A stretch of DNA of 48,669 bases, taken from positions 1 through 48,669 of the forward strand of contig RXJW01000075.1 of the NCBI GenBank assembly GCA_003963005.1, written 5' to 3'. This document shows positions 1-8,265 of the stretch, one piece after another. Under the pieces are notes generated by a model that worked only from the letters and a program-made list of their open reading frames with translations, had not been told where the DNA came from and searched no databases. The DNA is from Burkholderiales bacterium (lineage in GTDB: Bacteria > Pseudomonadota > Gammaproteobacteria > Burkholderiales > Burkholderiaceae_C). The stretch's first letter is position 1, and every line of letters starts with the position of its first letter. The position numbers and the translations under genes were made by a program.

Positions 1-1618
1 GGCGCTCGCGCTTGTAGGTCTCGATGACGGCATCGATCGCATCGGCGATCTCGTCGGCCGCAAAGCTCGGGCCGATGACCTTGCCCGGCGTCGTGGTGCC
101 CGAGAGCGTGGAGCCGTCGCTGCCGCCGAGCGTGAGCTGGTACCACTCGGCGCCGTCCTTGTCGACGCCGAGGATGCCGATGTGGCCGCTGTGATGGTGA
201 CCGCAGGAGTTGATGCAGCCGCTGATGTGCAGGTCGATCTCGCCAAGGTCTTCGAGCTCGTCGGCGTCCTGGTAACGCTCGGCGATCTCGGCGGCCAGCG
301 GCAGCGAGCGGGCGTTGGCCAGTGCGCAGTAGTCGCCGCCGGGGCAGGCGATCTGGTCGGTCAGCAGGCCGGCGTTGGCCGTGGCAAAGCCCGCGGCGCG
401 GGCAGCCTGGAAGAGCTCGGGCAGGTCGCTGGCCTTGACCCAGGGCAGCACGAGGTTCTGGCGGTGCGACACGCGCAGCTCGCCGTGGCTGAACTGGTCG
501 GCTAGCGCGGCGGCGGTGTCCATCACGTCGGCCGTCGTGTCGCCCGGCGGGATGCCGACGCGCTTGAGGCTCAGTGTGACGGCCCGGTAGCCGGCCACGC
601 GGTGGCCGTGCACGTTGCGCTGCAGCCAGCGGGCGAACGCGGGGTCGCTGCTGTCGACCGAGGTTTCGGCGCCCGGTGCGACGCCCACCGGGTCGACGAA
701 GCTCGCCTTGACGCGGTCCAGCTCGGCCTGGGGAATGATCTGCTCATGCCCGGCCGGGTCGTCGGCCAGGATGCGGGCGAACTCTTCGTTGACGGCGTCG
801 AAGAACTTCTGCCCTTCGGCCTTCACGAGGATCTTGATGCGGGCCTTGTAGAGGTTGTCGCGCCGGCCGGCGAGGTTGTAGCAGCGCACGATGGCCTCGA
901 TGTAGACCAGGATCTGCTGCCACGGCACGAAGGCGTTGATCTCGACGCCCGGGATCGGCGTGCGGCCCATGCCGCCGCCCACGAACACCTGGAAGCCGAC
1001 GTCGCCCGAGGCGTTCTTCTTGAGCTGCAGGCCGATGTCATGCCAGCCGATGGCAGCGCGGTCTTCCGCGGCACCGCTGACCGCGATCTTGAACTTGCGC
1101 GGCAGGTGGGCGAACTCGGGGTGCAGCGTGCTCCACTGGCGCAGGATCTCGCAGTAGGGGCGCGGGTCGATGATTTCGTCGGGTGCGATGCCGGCGAAGG
1201 CGTCACTCGTGATGTTGCGGATGCAGTTGCCGCTGGTCTGGATGCCGTGCATGTCCACGTCGGCCAGCAGCTCCATCACCTCGGCGCTCTTAACGAGCGG
1301 AATCCAGTTGTATTGCAGGTTCTGGCGGGTCGTGAAGTGGCCGTAGCCGCCCTGGCCCTTGAAAGGCCCCTCGGTGACCACGTCGTACTCGCGGGCGATG
1401 CGCGCGAGCTGGCGCAGCTGGCGGCTGGACAGCTCGCCGTAGGGGATGGCCACGCGCAGCATCGGCGCATGGCGCTGCACGTACCAGCCGTTCTGCAGGC
1501 GCAGCGCGCGGAAGTCGTCGGTGCTCAGCTCGCCGCGCAGGTGGCGTTCGAGCTGGTCGCGGTACTGGGCAGCGCGGGCGCGGACGAAGCGGCGGTCGAA
1601 GTCGGTGTACTGATACAT
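1..1618 (-). CDS. cysI: Nitrite/sulfite reductase, siroheme/4Fe-4S hemoprotein (3' end cut by window)
   Basis: This cytoplasmic enzyme should reduce sulfite to sulfide in assimilatory sulfur metabolism; the family also reduces nitrite to ammonia. About 539 residues are visible from ATG at 1618 (MYQYTDFDRRFV...). The left window edge removes perhaps the last 20-30 residues. The siroheme/4Fe-4S ligands are all present: C425-X5-C431 in ACPGGDYC and C468-X3-C472 in SGCINSCGHH. An earlier TSGNCIRN segment matches the ferredoxin-like/siroheme domain. In Burkholderiales this gene usually heads a cys cluster (DUF934, cysH, cysD, cysN), which would lie beyond the left edge. The nearest upstream gene, ybiB, is 229 bp away, and an AT-rich stretch in that gap probably holds its promoter. 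The sequence alone does not settle sulfite versus nitrite as substrate; sulfite is favoured by family habit. Confidence 0.93.
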   Translation of the reverse strand, partial: MYQYTDFDRRFVRARAAQYRDQLERHLRGELSTDDFRALRLQNGWYVQRHAPMLRVAIPYGELSSRQLRQLARIAREYDVVTEGPFKGQGGYGHFTTRQNLQYNWIPLVKSAEVMELLADVDMHGIQTSGNCIRNITSDAFAGIAPDEIIDPRPYCEILRQWSTLHPEFAHLPRKFKIAVSGAAEDRAAIGWHDIGLQLKKNASGDVGFQVFVGGGMGRTPIPGVEINAFVPWQQILVYIEAIVRCYNLAGRRDNLYKARIKILVKAEGQKFFDAVNEEFARILADDPAGHEQIIPQAELDRVKASFVDPVGVAPGAETSVDSSDPAFARWLQRNVHGHRVAGYRAVTLSLKRVGIPPGDTTADVMDTAAALADQFSHGELRVSHRQNLVLPWVKASDLPELFQAARAAGFATANAGLLTDQIACPGGDYCALANARSLPLAAEIAERYQDADELEDLGEIDLHISGCINSCGHHHSGHIGILGVDKDGAEWYQLTLGGSDGSTLSGTTTPGKVIGPSFAADEIADAIDAVIETYKRER

Positions 1619-1653
1619 GTCAGGGGTGCCCGGCCGCCCGAAACGACTGACAC

Positions 1654-1694
1654 GCCCCCGCGGGGGGCCGTGAGCGAAGCGAGCGTGGGGGCAT
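1654..1694. repeat. Short GC-rich intergenic hairpin element, copy 1
   Basis: GCCCCC (1654-1659) and GGGGGC (1663-1668) form a 6-bp stem with a 3-nt loop. A tail follows with an AGCG-aa-GCGAGCG pattern and a final GGGGGC. A similar layout occurs at 22132-22190. The element lies in the likely 5' leader of cysI. It resembles the short palindromic intergenic elements common in Burkholderiales genomes; that membership is from memory and untested. Confidence 0.4.
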
Positions 1695-1794
1695 GAAGTT
1701 CATGAGTGGATGACCTTCCAGCCGGCCATCGGGGGAAAACGACCACGAGCGGCCCCATGCCACCCGAGGGCGCGACTCTAGGGAATGTCGCGCG

Positions 1795-1850
1795 CCAGCT
1801 GAACTATTTAATTCTTGGGGCTATATGCCCACGTCGAATAAGCAACTTCA
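1795..1850 (-). promoter_or_regulatory. AT-rich probable promoter region of cysI
   Basis: This is the only AT-rich stretch in the 229-bp gap between ybiB and cysI. On the minus strand it contains TTGCTTATTC, then TATAGC, then GAATTAAATAG. None of these gives a well-spaced consensus sigma-70 pair, which would suit an activator-dependent promoter. CysB is the obvious candidate from pathway knowledge, but I cannot point to a definite CysB site. Confidence 0.3.
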
Positions 1851-2771
1851 GTTTGTGGCCAAAAGCCGCAGAACCGCGACCTGTTCCTCGATGCGGGGCG
1901 GCACCGGCGCGCTCCCGGCCAGGATCGTCTGGATGAAGGCGGCGTTCTCGGCGGGCGAGCAGTCGGGGGACAGCGGCCAGTCGAGGTCGGCCGTGTCGGC
2001 CGGGTGGAGCGCCGTGGCCTGGCCGTCCTGGAAGCCGATCAGGTGGGCCTTGCGCCGCAGGTGGGCGTAGGCCTCGCCTTCGCTCGCACGCATCAGCAGC
2101 GCCCGGCCGCCGCCTTGGGTCAGCGCGGGGAGGGCGGCGCCCATGCTGTCCAGGTACTCCGGGTGCGTCACGGCAACCACCCGCACCGCCCGGCCGGCCG
2201 GGAAGGGATCCAGCAGCTTGGCGAGGCTGTGGGCGCTGTTGCGCAACCCGAGGCGGGGGCGCAGGGCCATCAACTGGTTCAGCCCGGGGTTGAGCAGGGA
2301 CAAAGGCAGCACCGCCAGCCGGTCGGCGGCCAGGCGCGCCTCGGCGTCGGCCAAGGACTCGCTGGCCGGCAGGTCGAGGGCCTGCAGCAGCTCGAACGGG
2401 CTGACGCGGCTGTCGAAGTCATGCCGGCCGAAGATCAGCACGGGCACGCCCGCCTTGGCCAGCAGCCGGGCCACCAGCGGCATCAGGTTGGCCTGCTTGC
2501 GGGCCCCGTTGAAGCTCGGGAGCAGGACCGTGCGCGGACCCGCCGGCGCCGCCATGCGGGCCGTGCGGGCCTGCATCGCCGCCAGGAAGCCCGCCACCTC
2601 GTCGGCGCTTTCGCCCTTCACGCGCAAGGCGATCAGGATGGCGCCGAGCTCCAGGTCCGGCACGCTGCCGTCCAGCAGGGCGCCGAACAAGGCCTCGGCC
2701 TGGTCGCGTGGCAGGTCGCGCGCGCCGCGGGCGCCGCGGCCCAGTTCCTTGATCAGTGCGGGAAAGTCCAT
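1848..2771 (-). CDS. ybiB: DNA-binding protein YbiB (TrpD2, anthranilate phosphoribosyltransferase paralogue)
   Basis: 307 residues from ATG at 2771 (MDFPALIKELGRG...). The N-terminus has the small helical domain of the TrpD/nucleoside-phosphorylase class III fold (LDGSVPDLELGAILIALRVKGES). The larger alpha/beta domain includes PSFNGARKQANLMPLVARLL, where catalytic TrpD enzymes have a glycine-rich phosphoribosyl pyrophosphate loop. YbiB/TrpD2 proteins share the fold but lack the anthranilate transferase activity and are described as nucleic-acid binding and LexA-regulated in E. coli. The gene lies directly upstream of cysI and downstream of a terminator. The ybiB-cysI adjacency recurs in Burkholderiales. 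No LexA box was recognised. Confidence 0.85.
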   Translation of the reverse strand: MDFPALIKELGRGARGARDLPRDQAEALFGALLDGSVPDLELGAILIALRVKGESADEVAGFLAAMQARTARMAAPAGPRTVLLPSFNGARKQANLMPLVARLLAKAGVPVLIFGRHDFDSRVSPFELLQALDLPASESLADAEARLAADRLAVLPLSLLNPGLNQLMALRPRLGLRNSAHSLAKLLDPFPAGRAVRVVAVTHPEYLDSMGAALPALTQGGGRALLMRASEGEAYAHLRRKAHLIGFQDGQATALHPADTADLDWPLSPDCSPAENAAFIQTILAGSAPVPPRIEEQVAVLRLLATN

Positions 2772-2792
2772 GCCCCGCAGTGTAGAAATGAA

Positions 2793-2815
2793 GAAGGCCG
2801 CACGCGGCGGCCTTC
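2793..2815 (-). terminator. Rho-independent terminator of the outer-membrane barrel gene
   Basis: GAAGGCCGC (2793-2801) pairs with GCGGCCTTC (2807-2815) to give a 9-bp stem with a 5-nt loop. On the minus strand the stem is followed by a T-rich stretch (TTCATTTCT, 2792 downward). It sits 17 bp past the stop of the barrel gene and just before ybiB, so it should separate the two transcription units. Confidence 0.75.
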
Positions 2816-2832
2816 AACGCGGTGGGGAGCGA

Positions 2833-3390
2833 TCAGAACGCGAAGTTCGCGCCGAAGCTGAACAGTCGCACCGTGCCCTTTTCTCCGGCGAACTGGCCCT
2901 GCGTCGAGTCGACGGCCAGTTCCAGCTTGACCGACGGGCTGACGGCGTAGGTGACGCCCAGGCCGGCGTAGGCCTTGGTCTTGGTTTCGGAGGCCGAACC
3001 GGCCAGCGTGCCTTGGCGCGCATCGACCTTGGTCTTGACCTGGGCGAGGCCCAGGCGGACGTTCATGCCCCAGTCGCTGCCCAGCGGCAGCGCGTACACA
3101 CCGCCCAGCAGAAAGGCGGTCGGCTTCAGGGTGGCGGCCGTCGTGCCGTCGGAGCCCTTGGCCTTGCCGAAGCTGATGAAGGACCCTTCGAGGCCGAAGC
3201 CATTGCCGAAGCTGTAGCCGGCGGTGAACTTGCCCCCGGTGTCGGACTTGTCGCAGGACGTGGCGCCCGTGCAGTCGACGCTGATGTGGCTGGCGCCGCC
3301 GGCGATGCCCACGTAGGCCTGGGCGGGCTGGTCGGCGTGAGCCGCGCTAGCGATGAGGGCTGCGGCGAGGGCGTATGCGTACTTCTTCAT
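2833..3390 (-). CDS. Outer-membrane beta-barrel protein
   Basis: 185 residues starting at MKKYAYALAAALIASAAHA (ATG at 3390). This start is chosen because it opens a clean signal peptide cleaved after AHA and is preceded by a GAAGAGAG ribosome site; the frame stays open 25 codons upstream without such support. The mature protein alternates short glycine/aromatic-rich strands (YVGIAGGASH, GFGLEGSFISFG, AYAGLGVTYAV) and ends in FGANFAF, a terminal phenylalanine typical of barrel assembly signals. It resembles the OmpA/OmpW-like small 8-strand barrels. Two cysteines (CTGATSC) lie near the N-terminus, possibly a loop disulfide. It is monocistronic, with a strong terminator. The ligand or role cannot be told from sequence. 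Confidence 0.8.
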   Translation of the reverse strand: MKKYAYALAAALIASAAHADQPAQAYVGIAGGASHISVDCTGATSCDKSDTGGKFTAGYSFGNGFGLEGSFISFGKAKGSDGTTAATLKPTAFLLGGVYALPLGSDWGMNVRLGLAQVKTKVDARQGTLAGSASETKTKAYAGLGVTYAVSPSVKLELAVDSTQGQFAGEKGTVRLFSFGANFAF

Positions 3391-3719
3391 GAGATCTCTC
3401 TTCAATGTCATCGGGAGTGCAGCGGCCGGGTGGGCCATGCATTGCCTGTCTGAGGCGGGCCGCATCCTAGGTGGCGCGCGTGACCGCGCCGGAAGCTTTG
3501 TCGTGCGGGTGCGACGCCCGGCGAGGTGAATAACGCCATTCGGCGTTGGGCATCGGATGGCGGCGTTAGGGCGCCGTGTCGGGCTTGGCGAGGGGCGCGC
3601 GGCAGGGCGAGCCCTGGCCCGTCACGCGGAGGACCTGCCGGAGATGCCAAGGAATGCACGCTGCGCCGTGGGGTGCTGCGGAGATACTGCGCCGCATTCC
3701 CCACCGACTGCGGTCGCGC
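3391..3719. other. 329-bp divergent intergenic region
   Basis: This gap lies between the divergent starts of the barrel gene (3390) and the HD-GYP gene (3720) and must hold both promoters. The only structure seen is a small hairpin, AACGCC (3532-3537) with GGCGTT (3542-3547) and a 4-nt loop. No convincing sigma-70 pair was found. The HD-GYP frame is open back to 3576, but that part is arginine-rich and looks like non-coding GC-rich sequence. Confidence 0.5.
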
Positions 3720-6644
3720 ATGTCCTACATCAAGCCGAAGACGCTGTACGTCACGCTGAGCTTGCTGATGATCGGCCTCGTGTCGCTCGTCTATGGGTCA
3801 TTGATGCTGCATGAGCGTTCGCGCAGTGATGCGCTGATGCTCCAGCAGGCCGGGGCTGCCGCCAAGCGCATCGGCCGCGAAGCCGCGGCGACGGTGGAGT
3901 CCGAGCTGCGGCCGGCACGGGTGAGCGTGGCGCTGCTGGCCTCCGGCGCGCTGGGCCGGGTGGGCAGCGAGGCGGAGCGGCTGGCTGCGCTGCCGCAGTT
4001 CGCGGCTGCGCTGCGCAGCAACCATTCGGTGTCGGCCGTGTACGTCGGCACGGAGCAGGGCTCCTTTCTGCTGCTGCGCCGCCTGGCGGACGACGCAACC
4101 CGCAGCCGCATGGGCGCGCCGCCCGGCGCCGCGTTCGGCCTGCAGACGGTCGACCGTGACCGCGGTCCCGCGCGCGGCAGCTACCGGTTCTTCGATGCGC
4201 AATTGCGCGAGGTCCAGCGGGTGGACCGCCCCGACTACGAGTTCGATCCGCGCACCCGCCCGTGGTACGACCTCGCCCGCCGCGCCGGCGAGGGCAAGCC
4301 GGTGCAGTCCGAGCCCTACATCTTCTTCACGACCGGTGAGCCCGGCGTCACGCTCGCCGAGGCGCGGGGCAGTGCCGTGGTCGGCGCCGACGTGAGCCTG
4401 CGGGCGCTGGGCCTCATGTTGTCGCGCCCGCAGATCAGCCCGTCGGCGGAGCTGCTGATCGGCACCGCAGAGGGTGAACTCGTGGCTCAGGCGCGGCGCA
4501 ACGACCTCGCCCCGGCCGGCAGCCGCAACCTGCCCAAGGTCGTCGACACGGCCACGCCGCTGATGCGTGACCTGTGGGGGCGGCTGGACGCCGAGCGGCG
4601 CCTGGCGCCGGTGCAGAACGTGTCCAACCGCGAATGGGTCGCGCATGCGCTGCCGCTGGCCACCGGCGAGTCGAGCCAACCGCTGACGCTGCTGATGGCG
4701 GCACCGCGCGACGAGCTGCAGGCCTTCCAGATCGAAAGCCGGCGGCATGGCTTCTACATCTCGCTGGGCTTGATGCTGCTGCTGCTGCCGGTCGTGCACC
4801 TGCTGGCCGACCGTGTGTCTCGACCCCTGAGGCACCTCGCGCGTCAGGCCGAAGCCATCCGGCATTTCGAGTTCGACTGGCCCGACCCGAAGCGCAGCAA
4901 GATCCGCGAGGTCGACCGGCTGGCGCTGGCCATGACAGCCATGAAGCACTCGCTGCGCCGCTTCCTCGACATCAGCGGGGCGCTCAGTGCCGAGCGTGAC
5001 TTCGACACCTTGCTCGACCGGATCCTGAACGAGACCATCGCGGTCGCCGGGGCGAACGGCGGAGCCGTGCATCTGCTGTCCGCCGACGGCCGCCTGCTGC
5101 AGCCGGCCTCGACACGCCTGCTGGGCGAGGCGCAGCCGGGTGCCGGGCGGGTCTGGGACCTGAAGGAAGCGGACGCCGTCGCGGCGCCCGTTCAGGCCGT
5201 GCTGGCCGATGCGCCGATCGAGACCGACCTGCGCTGGGACGACCCACGCCACCTGAAGGCCTATGAATCTCTCTTCGTTCGCCTCAGCACCTCGCGGCTG
5301 CGCCTGCTGTCCCTGCCCCTGAAGAACCGCCAGGACGAGACCATCGGCACCCTGACCCTGAGCTTCGCGCTGCCGCCCAAAGGGGATGGCGAACCCCTGG
5401 GCGCCGCGCGCGTGGCCTTCGTGCGGGCGCTGTCGGGCACGGCCGCGCTGGCCATCGACAACCACTTGCTGCTCAAGGCCCGCAAGGCGCTGCTGGAGAG
5501 CTTCATCCAGCTCGTGGCCGGCGCGATCGATGCCAAGAGCCCATACACCGGCGGCCATTGCCAGCGGGTGCCGGAGCTGGCGCGGATGCTGGCCCAGGCC
5601 GCCTGTGATGCCACCGAGGGCCCGTACGCAGGCTTCACGATGTCGGCGGACGAATGGGAGGCCCTGCACATCGCCGCGTGGCTGCACGACTGCGGCAAGG
5701 TCACGACGCCGGAATACGTCGTCGACAAGGCGACCAAGCTGGAGACGCTCTACAACCGCATCCATGAGATCCGCACGCGTTTCGAGGTGCTCAAGCGTGA
5801 TGCGCTGATCGAGCGGCTGCGCGCACATCTGGGTCGGGAGGGGGCGGATCGTGCGCAGGCTGAAGCCGCATCCGCGCAGGCAGCCCTGGACGAAGAGTTC
5901 GCGTTCATCGCCCGTTGCAACCAGGGCGGCGAATACCTCAGCCCCGAGGACCAGGCCCGCCTGCGCGACATTGGCGCGCGCCGATGGCAGCGCACGCTGG
6001 ATGACAGCCTCGGGCTGTCGGCGGACGAAGCGCGGCGTCTGCCGCGGCCCCGCCCCGCGCTGCCGGTGTCAGAGCCCTTGCTGGCCGACCGGCCCGAGCA
6101 GGTCGTGCCGCGCCCGCCGCAGGATCGCCTGCCACGTGACAACCCCTGGGGCTTTCGCCTTGCGCAGCCCGAGCACCTGTACGACCGCGGCGAATTGCAC
6201 AACCTGACGGTGTCGCGCGGCACGCTGACCGAAGAGGAACGCTACAAGATCAACGAGCACATCGTGCAGACGCTGAAGATGCTGTCCGAGCTGCCCTTCC
6301 CGCATCACCTGGCGAGCGTGCCGGAGATTGCCGGTGGCCACCACGAGCGCATGGACGGCCAGGGCTACCCGCGCGGGCTCACGGGCGCGCAGATGAGCCC
6401 GCAGGCCCGCATGATGGCGATCGCGGACGTGTTCGAGGCACTGACCGCCGACGACCGCCCGTACAAGCCGGGCAAGCCGCTGTCCGAGGCGCTGACGCTG
6501 CTGCAGCGCATGGCGGCCGAGGGCCACCTCGATGCCGAGCTCTACGAACTTTTCCTGCGTTCCGGCACTTGCCTGGCCTACGCGAAGCGCTTCATGCCGG
6601 CCGAGTTGATCGACGTCGAGGACGTGACCGCCTACCTGTCCTGA
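3720..6644 (+). CDS. HD-GYP domain c-di-GMP phosphodiesterase with Cache-like sensor, HAMP and GAF
   Basis: 974 residues from ATG at 3720 (MSYIKPKTLY...), chosen because a membrane helix (about 8-28) begins there. A periplasmic Cache-like sensor occupies roughly 30-340. A second helix (FYISLGLMLLLLPVVHLL, about 345-362) leads to HAMP, then a GAF-like domain (about 415-590). The HD-GYP domain has HDCGK (H656, D657) and HHERMDGQGYP (H874 onward), so metal ligands and the GYP signature are present and c-di-GMP hydrolysis to pGpG/GMP is expected. About 218 residues separate the two motifs, against roughly 70 in standard HD-GYP proteins, so there is a long internal insertion. The gene ends 4 bp from the convergent ornithine cyclodeaminase gene. 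Confidence 0.88.
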   Translation: MSYIKPKTLYVTLSLLMIGLVSLVYGSLMLHERSRSDALMLQQAGAAAKRIGREAAATVESELRPARVSVALLASGALGRVGSEAERLAALPQFAAALRSNHSVSAVYVGTEQGSFLLLRRLADDATRSRMGAPPGAAFGLQTVDRDRGPARGSYRFFDAQLREVQRVDRPDYEFDPRTRPWYDLARRAGEGKPVQSEPYIFFTTGEPGVTLAEARGSAVVGADVSLRALGLMLSRPQISPSAELLIGTAEGELVAQARRNDLAPAGSRNLPKVVDTATPLMRDLWGRLDAERRLAPVQNVSNREWVAHALPLATGESSQPLTLLMAAPRDELQAFQIESRRHGFYISLGLMLLLLPVVHLLADRVSRPLRHLARQAEAIRHFEFDWPDPKRSKIREVDRLALAMTAMKHSLRRFLDISGALSAERDFDTLLDRILNETIAVAGANGGAVHLLSADGRLLQPASTRLLGEAQPGAGRVWDLKEADAVAAPVQAVLADAPIETDLRWDDPRHLKAYESLFVRLSTSRLRLLSLPLKNRQDETIGTLTLSFALPPKGDGEPLGAARVAFVRALSGTAALAIDNHLLLKARKALLESFIQLVAGAIDAKSPYTGGHCQRVPELARMLAQAACDATEGPYAGFTMSADEWEALHIAAWLHDCGKVTTPEYVVDKATKLETLYNRIHEIRTRFEVLKRDALIERLRAHLGREGADRAQAEAASAQAALDEEFAFIARCNQGGEYLSPEDQARLRDIGARRWQRTLDDSLGLSADEARRLPRPRPALPVSEPLLADRPEQVVPRPPQDRLPRDNPWGFRLAQPEHLYDRGELHNLTVSRGTLTEEERYKINEHIVQTLKMLSELPFPHHLASVPEIAGGHHERMDGQGYPRGLTGAQMSPQARMMAIADVFEALTADDRPYKPGKPLSEALTLLQRMAAEGHLDAELYELFLRSGTCLAYAKRFMPAELIDVEDVTAYLS

Positions 6645-6648
6645 CGGC

Positions 6649-7686
6649 TCAAGCCGCCTGGCGCTGCGCGGTGAGCTGCAACTCGCCGAAGAGGTCCTTG
6701 GGGTCGACCATCTGGGGGATCAGGTCCAGCGGCGAGCCCAGGCCGAGTTGCAGGCTCACGTCACGCAGCAGGCGCAGCGCGGAGAAGTCCTCCAGCGCGA
6801 AGCCGACCGAGTCGAACACCGTGATCTGCTCGGCAGACTGCCGCCCGGCCGCCTCGCCGGCCAGCACGCGCCAGAACTCGGTGACGGCAAAGTCGGCGGG
6901 CATCTGCTGCACGTCGCCCTCGATGCGCGACTGCGGCTCGTACTCGACGATCACGCGCGCGGCGCTCAGCACGCCGGGGTGCAGTTCGGTCTTGCCGGGG
7001 CAGTCGCCACCGACGCCGTTGATGTGCTGGCCCGGGCGGATCATGTCCGGCGTGATGATCGTGGCGTTGGCCTTGTCGGCCGTCACCGTGGTGATGATGT
7101 CGGCGCCCTGCACGGCCTCCGCGGTGCTGCGGCAGACGGTCAGCGTCAGGCCCGGCGTGCCGCTGAGGTGGCGCACGAGCTTGGCGGTGGCGGCCGGGTC
7201 GATGTCGAACAGGCGCAGTTCGCGGATGCCCAGCAGGTGGTGGAAGGCCAGGGCCTGGAACTCGCTCTGGGCGCCGTTGCCGATGAGGGCCATCACACGG
7301 CTGTCGGGGCGGGCGAGTTGCTTGGCCACCATGACCGAGGTGGCGGCGGTGCGCATGGCGGTGGTCAGCGTCAGCTCGGACAGCAGCGCCGGGGCGCCGG
7401 TGTCCACATCGGCGAGCACGCCAAAGGCCATCACGGTCGGCAGGCCGAAGCGGTGGTTTTTGGGGTGACCGTTGACGTACTTGAAGCTGTACAGGCTCGC
7501 ATCGGCGATCGGCATCAGCTCGATCACGCCATCCGGCGAATGGGCGGCCACGCGGGGCGTCTTGTCGAATTCGGCCCAGCGCAGGTAGTCGGCTTCGAGG
7601 TAGCTGACGAGCCGACGGAATAAATCGGGCAGGCCCACGCGCTGCACGATGCGGGCGACGTCTTGGGTGGTGAGAACGGTGGTCAT
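6649..7686 (-). CDS. Ornithine cyclodeaminase
   Basis: 345 residues from ATG at 7686 (MTTVLTTQDVARIV...), preceded by GGAGA at good spacing; the longer frame to 7752 has no such site. The family (ornithine cyclodeaminase/mu-crystallin) converts L-ornithine to L-proline and ammonia with bound NAD. The Rossmann dinucleotide loop is seen as LIGNGAQSEFQALAF, followed by an acidic residue ending the second strand (LFDIDP). GGDCPGKTELHP matches the family's catalytic/substrate region. Length fits the 340-360 residue norm of true ornithine cyclodeaminases. It diverges from an Lrp-type regulator with 128 bp between starts, suggesting amino-acid-responsive control. Alternative substrates (alanine dehydrogenase, ketimine reductase) are possible in this superfamily. 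Confidence 0.85.
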   Translation of the reverse strand: MTTVLTTQDVARIVQRVGLPDLFRRLVSYLEADYLRWAEFDKTPRVAAHSPDGVIELMPIADASLYSFKYVNGHPKNHRFGLPTVMAFGVLADVDTGAPALLSELTLTTAMRTAATSVMVAKQLARPDSRVMALIGNGAQSEFQALAFHHLLGIRELRLFDIDPAATAKLVRHLSGTPGLTLTVCRSTAEAVQGADIITTVTADKANATIITPDMIRPGQHINGVGGDCPGKTELHPGVLSAARVIVEYEPQSRIEGDVQQMPADFAVTEFWRVLAGEAAGRQSAEQITVFDSVGFALEDFSALRLLRDVSLQLGLGSPLDLIPQMVDPKDLFGELQLTAQRQAA

Positions 7687-7753
7687 GGTGTCTCCAGGCG
7701 GGTTTGGCGTTGGAGTGATTCTTTCCAGCCACGCTGCCAAACAGAAGCGCAAA

Positions 7754-7765
7754 TCCTGGCCAGGA
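7754..7765. promoter_or_regulatory. 12-bp perfect palindrome in the ocd-lrp intergenic region
   Basis: TCCTGGCCAGGA is a perfect inverted repeat centred at 7759.5, between the divergent starts at 7686 and 7815. It is a candidate half of a paired operator for the adjacent Lrp-type regulator; a second palindrome is centred 21.5 bp away. Confidence 0.45.
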
Positions 7766-7775
7766 ATGCAGCATG

Positions 7776-7786
7776 TTTTGGCAAAA
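7776..7786. promoter_or_regulatory. 11-bp palindrome overlapping the lrp-type -35 box
   Basis: TTTTGGCAAAA is a perfect palindrome around one central base. It overlaps the proposed -35 element TTGGCA of the regulator gene. Its centre (7781) is about two helical turns from the palindrome at 7754-7765, so dimers could bind both on the same DNA face and autoregulate the gene. Confidence 0.45.
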
Positions 7787-7806
7787 TGGCAGCCTCGAAT
7801 GACAAT
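7778..7806 (+). promoter_or_regulatory. Predicted promoter of the Lrp-type regulator; leaderless start possible
   Basis: TTGGCA (7778-7783) and GACAAT (7801-7806) are separated by 17 bp. Transcription would begin about 7 bp past the -10, that is at or next to the ATG at 7815. No ribosome-binding site precedes that ATG, which agrees with a leaderless message. Confidence 0.45.
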
Positions 7807-7814
7807 TTGCTTAA

Positions 7815-8240
7815 ATGGACGCCCTGGACCAACAACTCATCGCCCTGTTGCGCGTCGATGCCCGTGCGCCGGTGGCCACCCTCGCGGCCAAGCTCAAGGT
7901 GTCGCGCGGCACGGTCACCAACCGCATCGCCAAGCTGGAGGATCAGGGGGTCATCACCGGCTACACCGTGCGCCTGCGGCCCGACTCGGTCCCGGACGAG
8001 ATCACGGCCTGGATGAGCATCACGGTGGACGGCAACCGCACCCGCGAGGTGGTGTCGATCCTGCTCGGTGAGCCGGGCATCACGGGGCTGTTCGACACCA
8101 ACGGCCGCTGGGACCTGCTGGCCGAGATCCGCAGCCCGAACCTGAACGAGCTGGCGGCGGTGCTGGAGCGCGTGCGCCTCATCAAGGGAATTGCCAGTAC
8201 CGAAACCTCGATTCACCTGCAAAGCTACAAACTCAGCTGA
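7815..8240 (+). CDS. Lrp/AsnC family transcriptional regulator
   Basis: 141 residues. The N-terminal winged helix-turn-helix (about 1-55) reads LDQQLIALLRVDARAPVATL and VSRGTVTNRIAKLEDQGVI, the classic Lrp/AsnC arrangement. The C-terminal RAM/AsnC ligand domain (about 65-135) includes ITGLFDTNGRWDLLAEI. Lrp-family dimers assemble into octamers and respond to amino acids. The gene diverges from ornithine cyclodeaminase, so it probably controls that gene in response to ornithine, arginine or a related amino acid; this is inferred from position only. The 25 bp upstream lack a Shine-Dalgarno sequence. The gene ends 25 bp before the next start. Confidence 0.9.
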   Translation: MDALDQQLIALLRVDARAPVATLAAKLKVSRGTVTNRIAKLEDQGVITGYTVRLRPDSVPDEITAWMSITVDGNRTREVVSILLGEPGITGLFDTNGRWDLLAEIRSPNLNELAAVLERVRLIKGIASTETSIHLQSYKLS

Positions 8241-8265
8241 ACACCAAGTCCAGGGGGGACTCCAC

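Noticed and set aside
602..1696. 364-codon plus-strand frame opposite cysI
   Set aside because: cysI on the minus strand has all four cluster cysteines and homologous segments throughout; the plus frame has no recognisable domain.
3798..5828. 676-codon minus-strand frame opposite the HD-GYP gene
   Set aside because: Composition is biased to glutamine, arginine and glycine, and the opposite strand encodes a coherent multi-domain protein.
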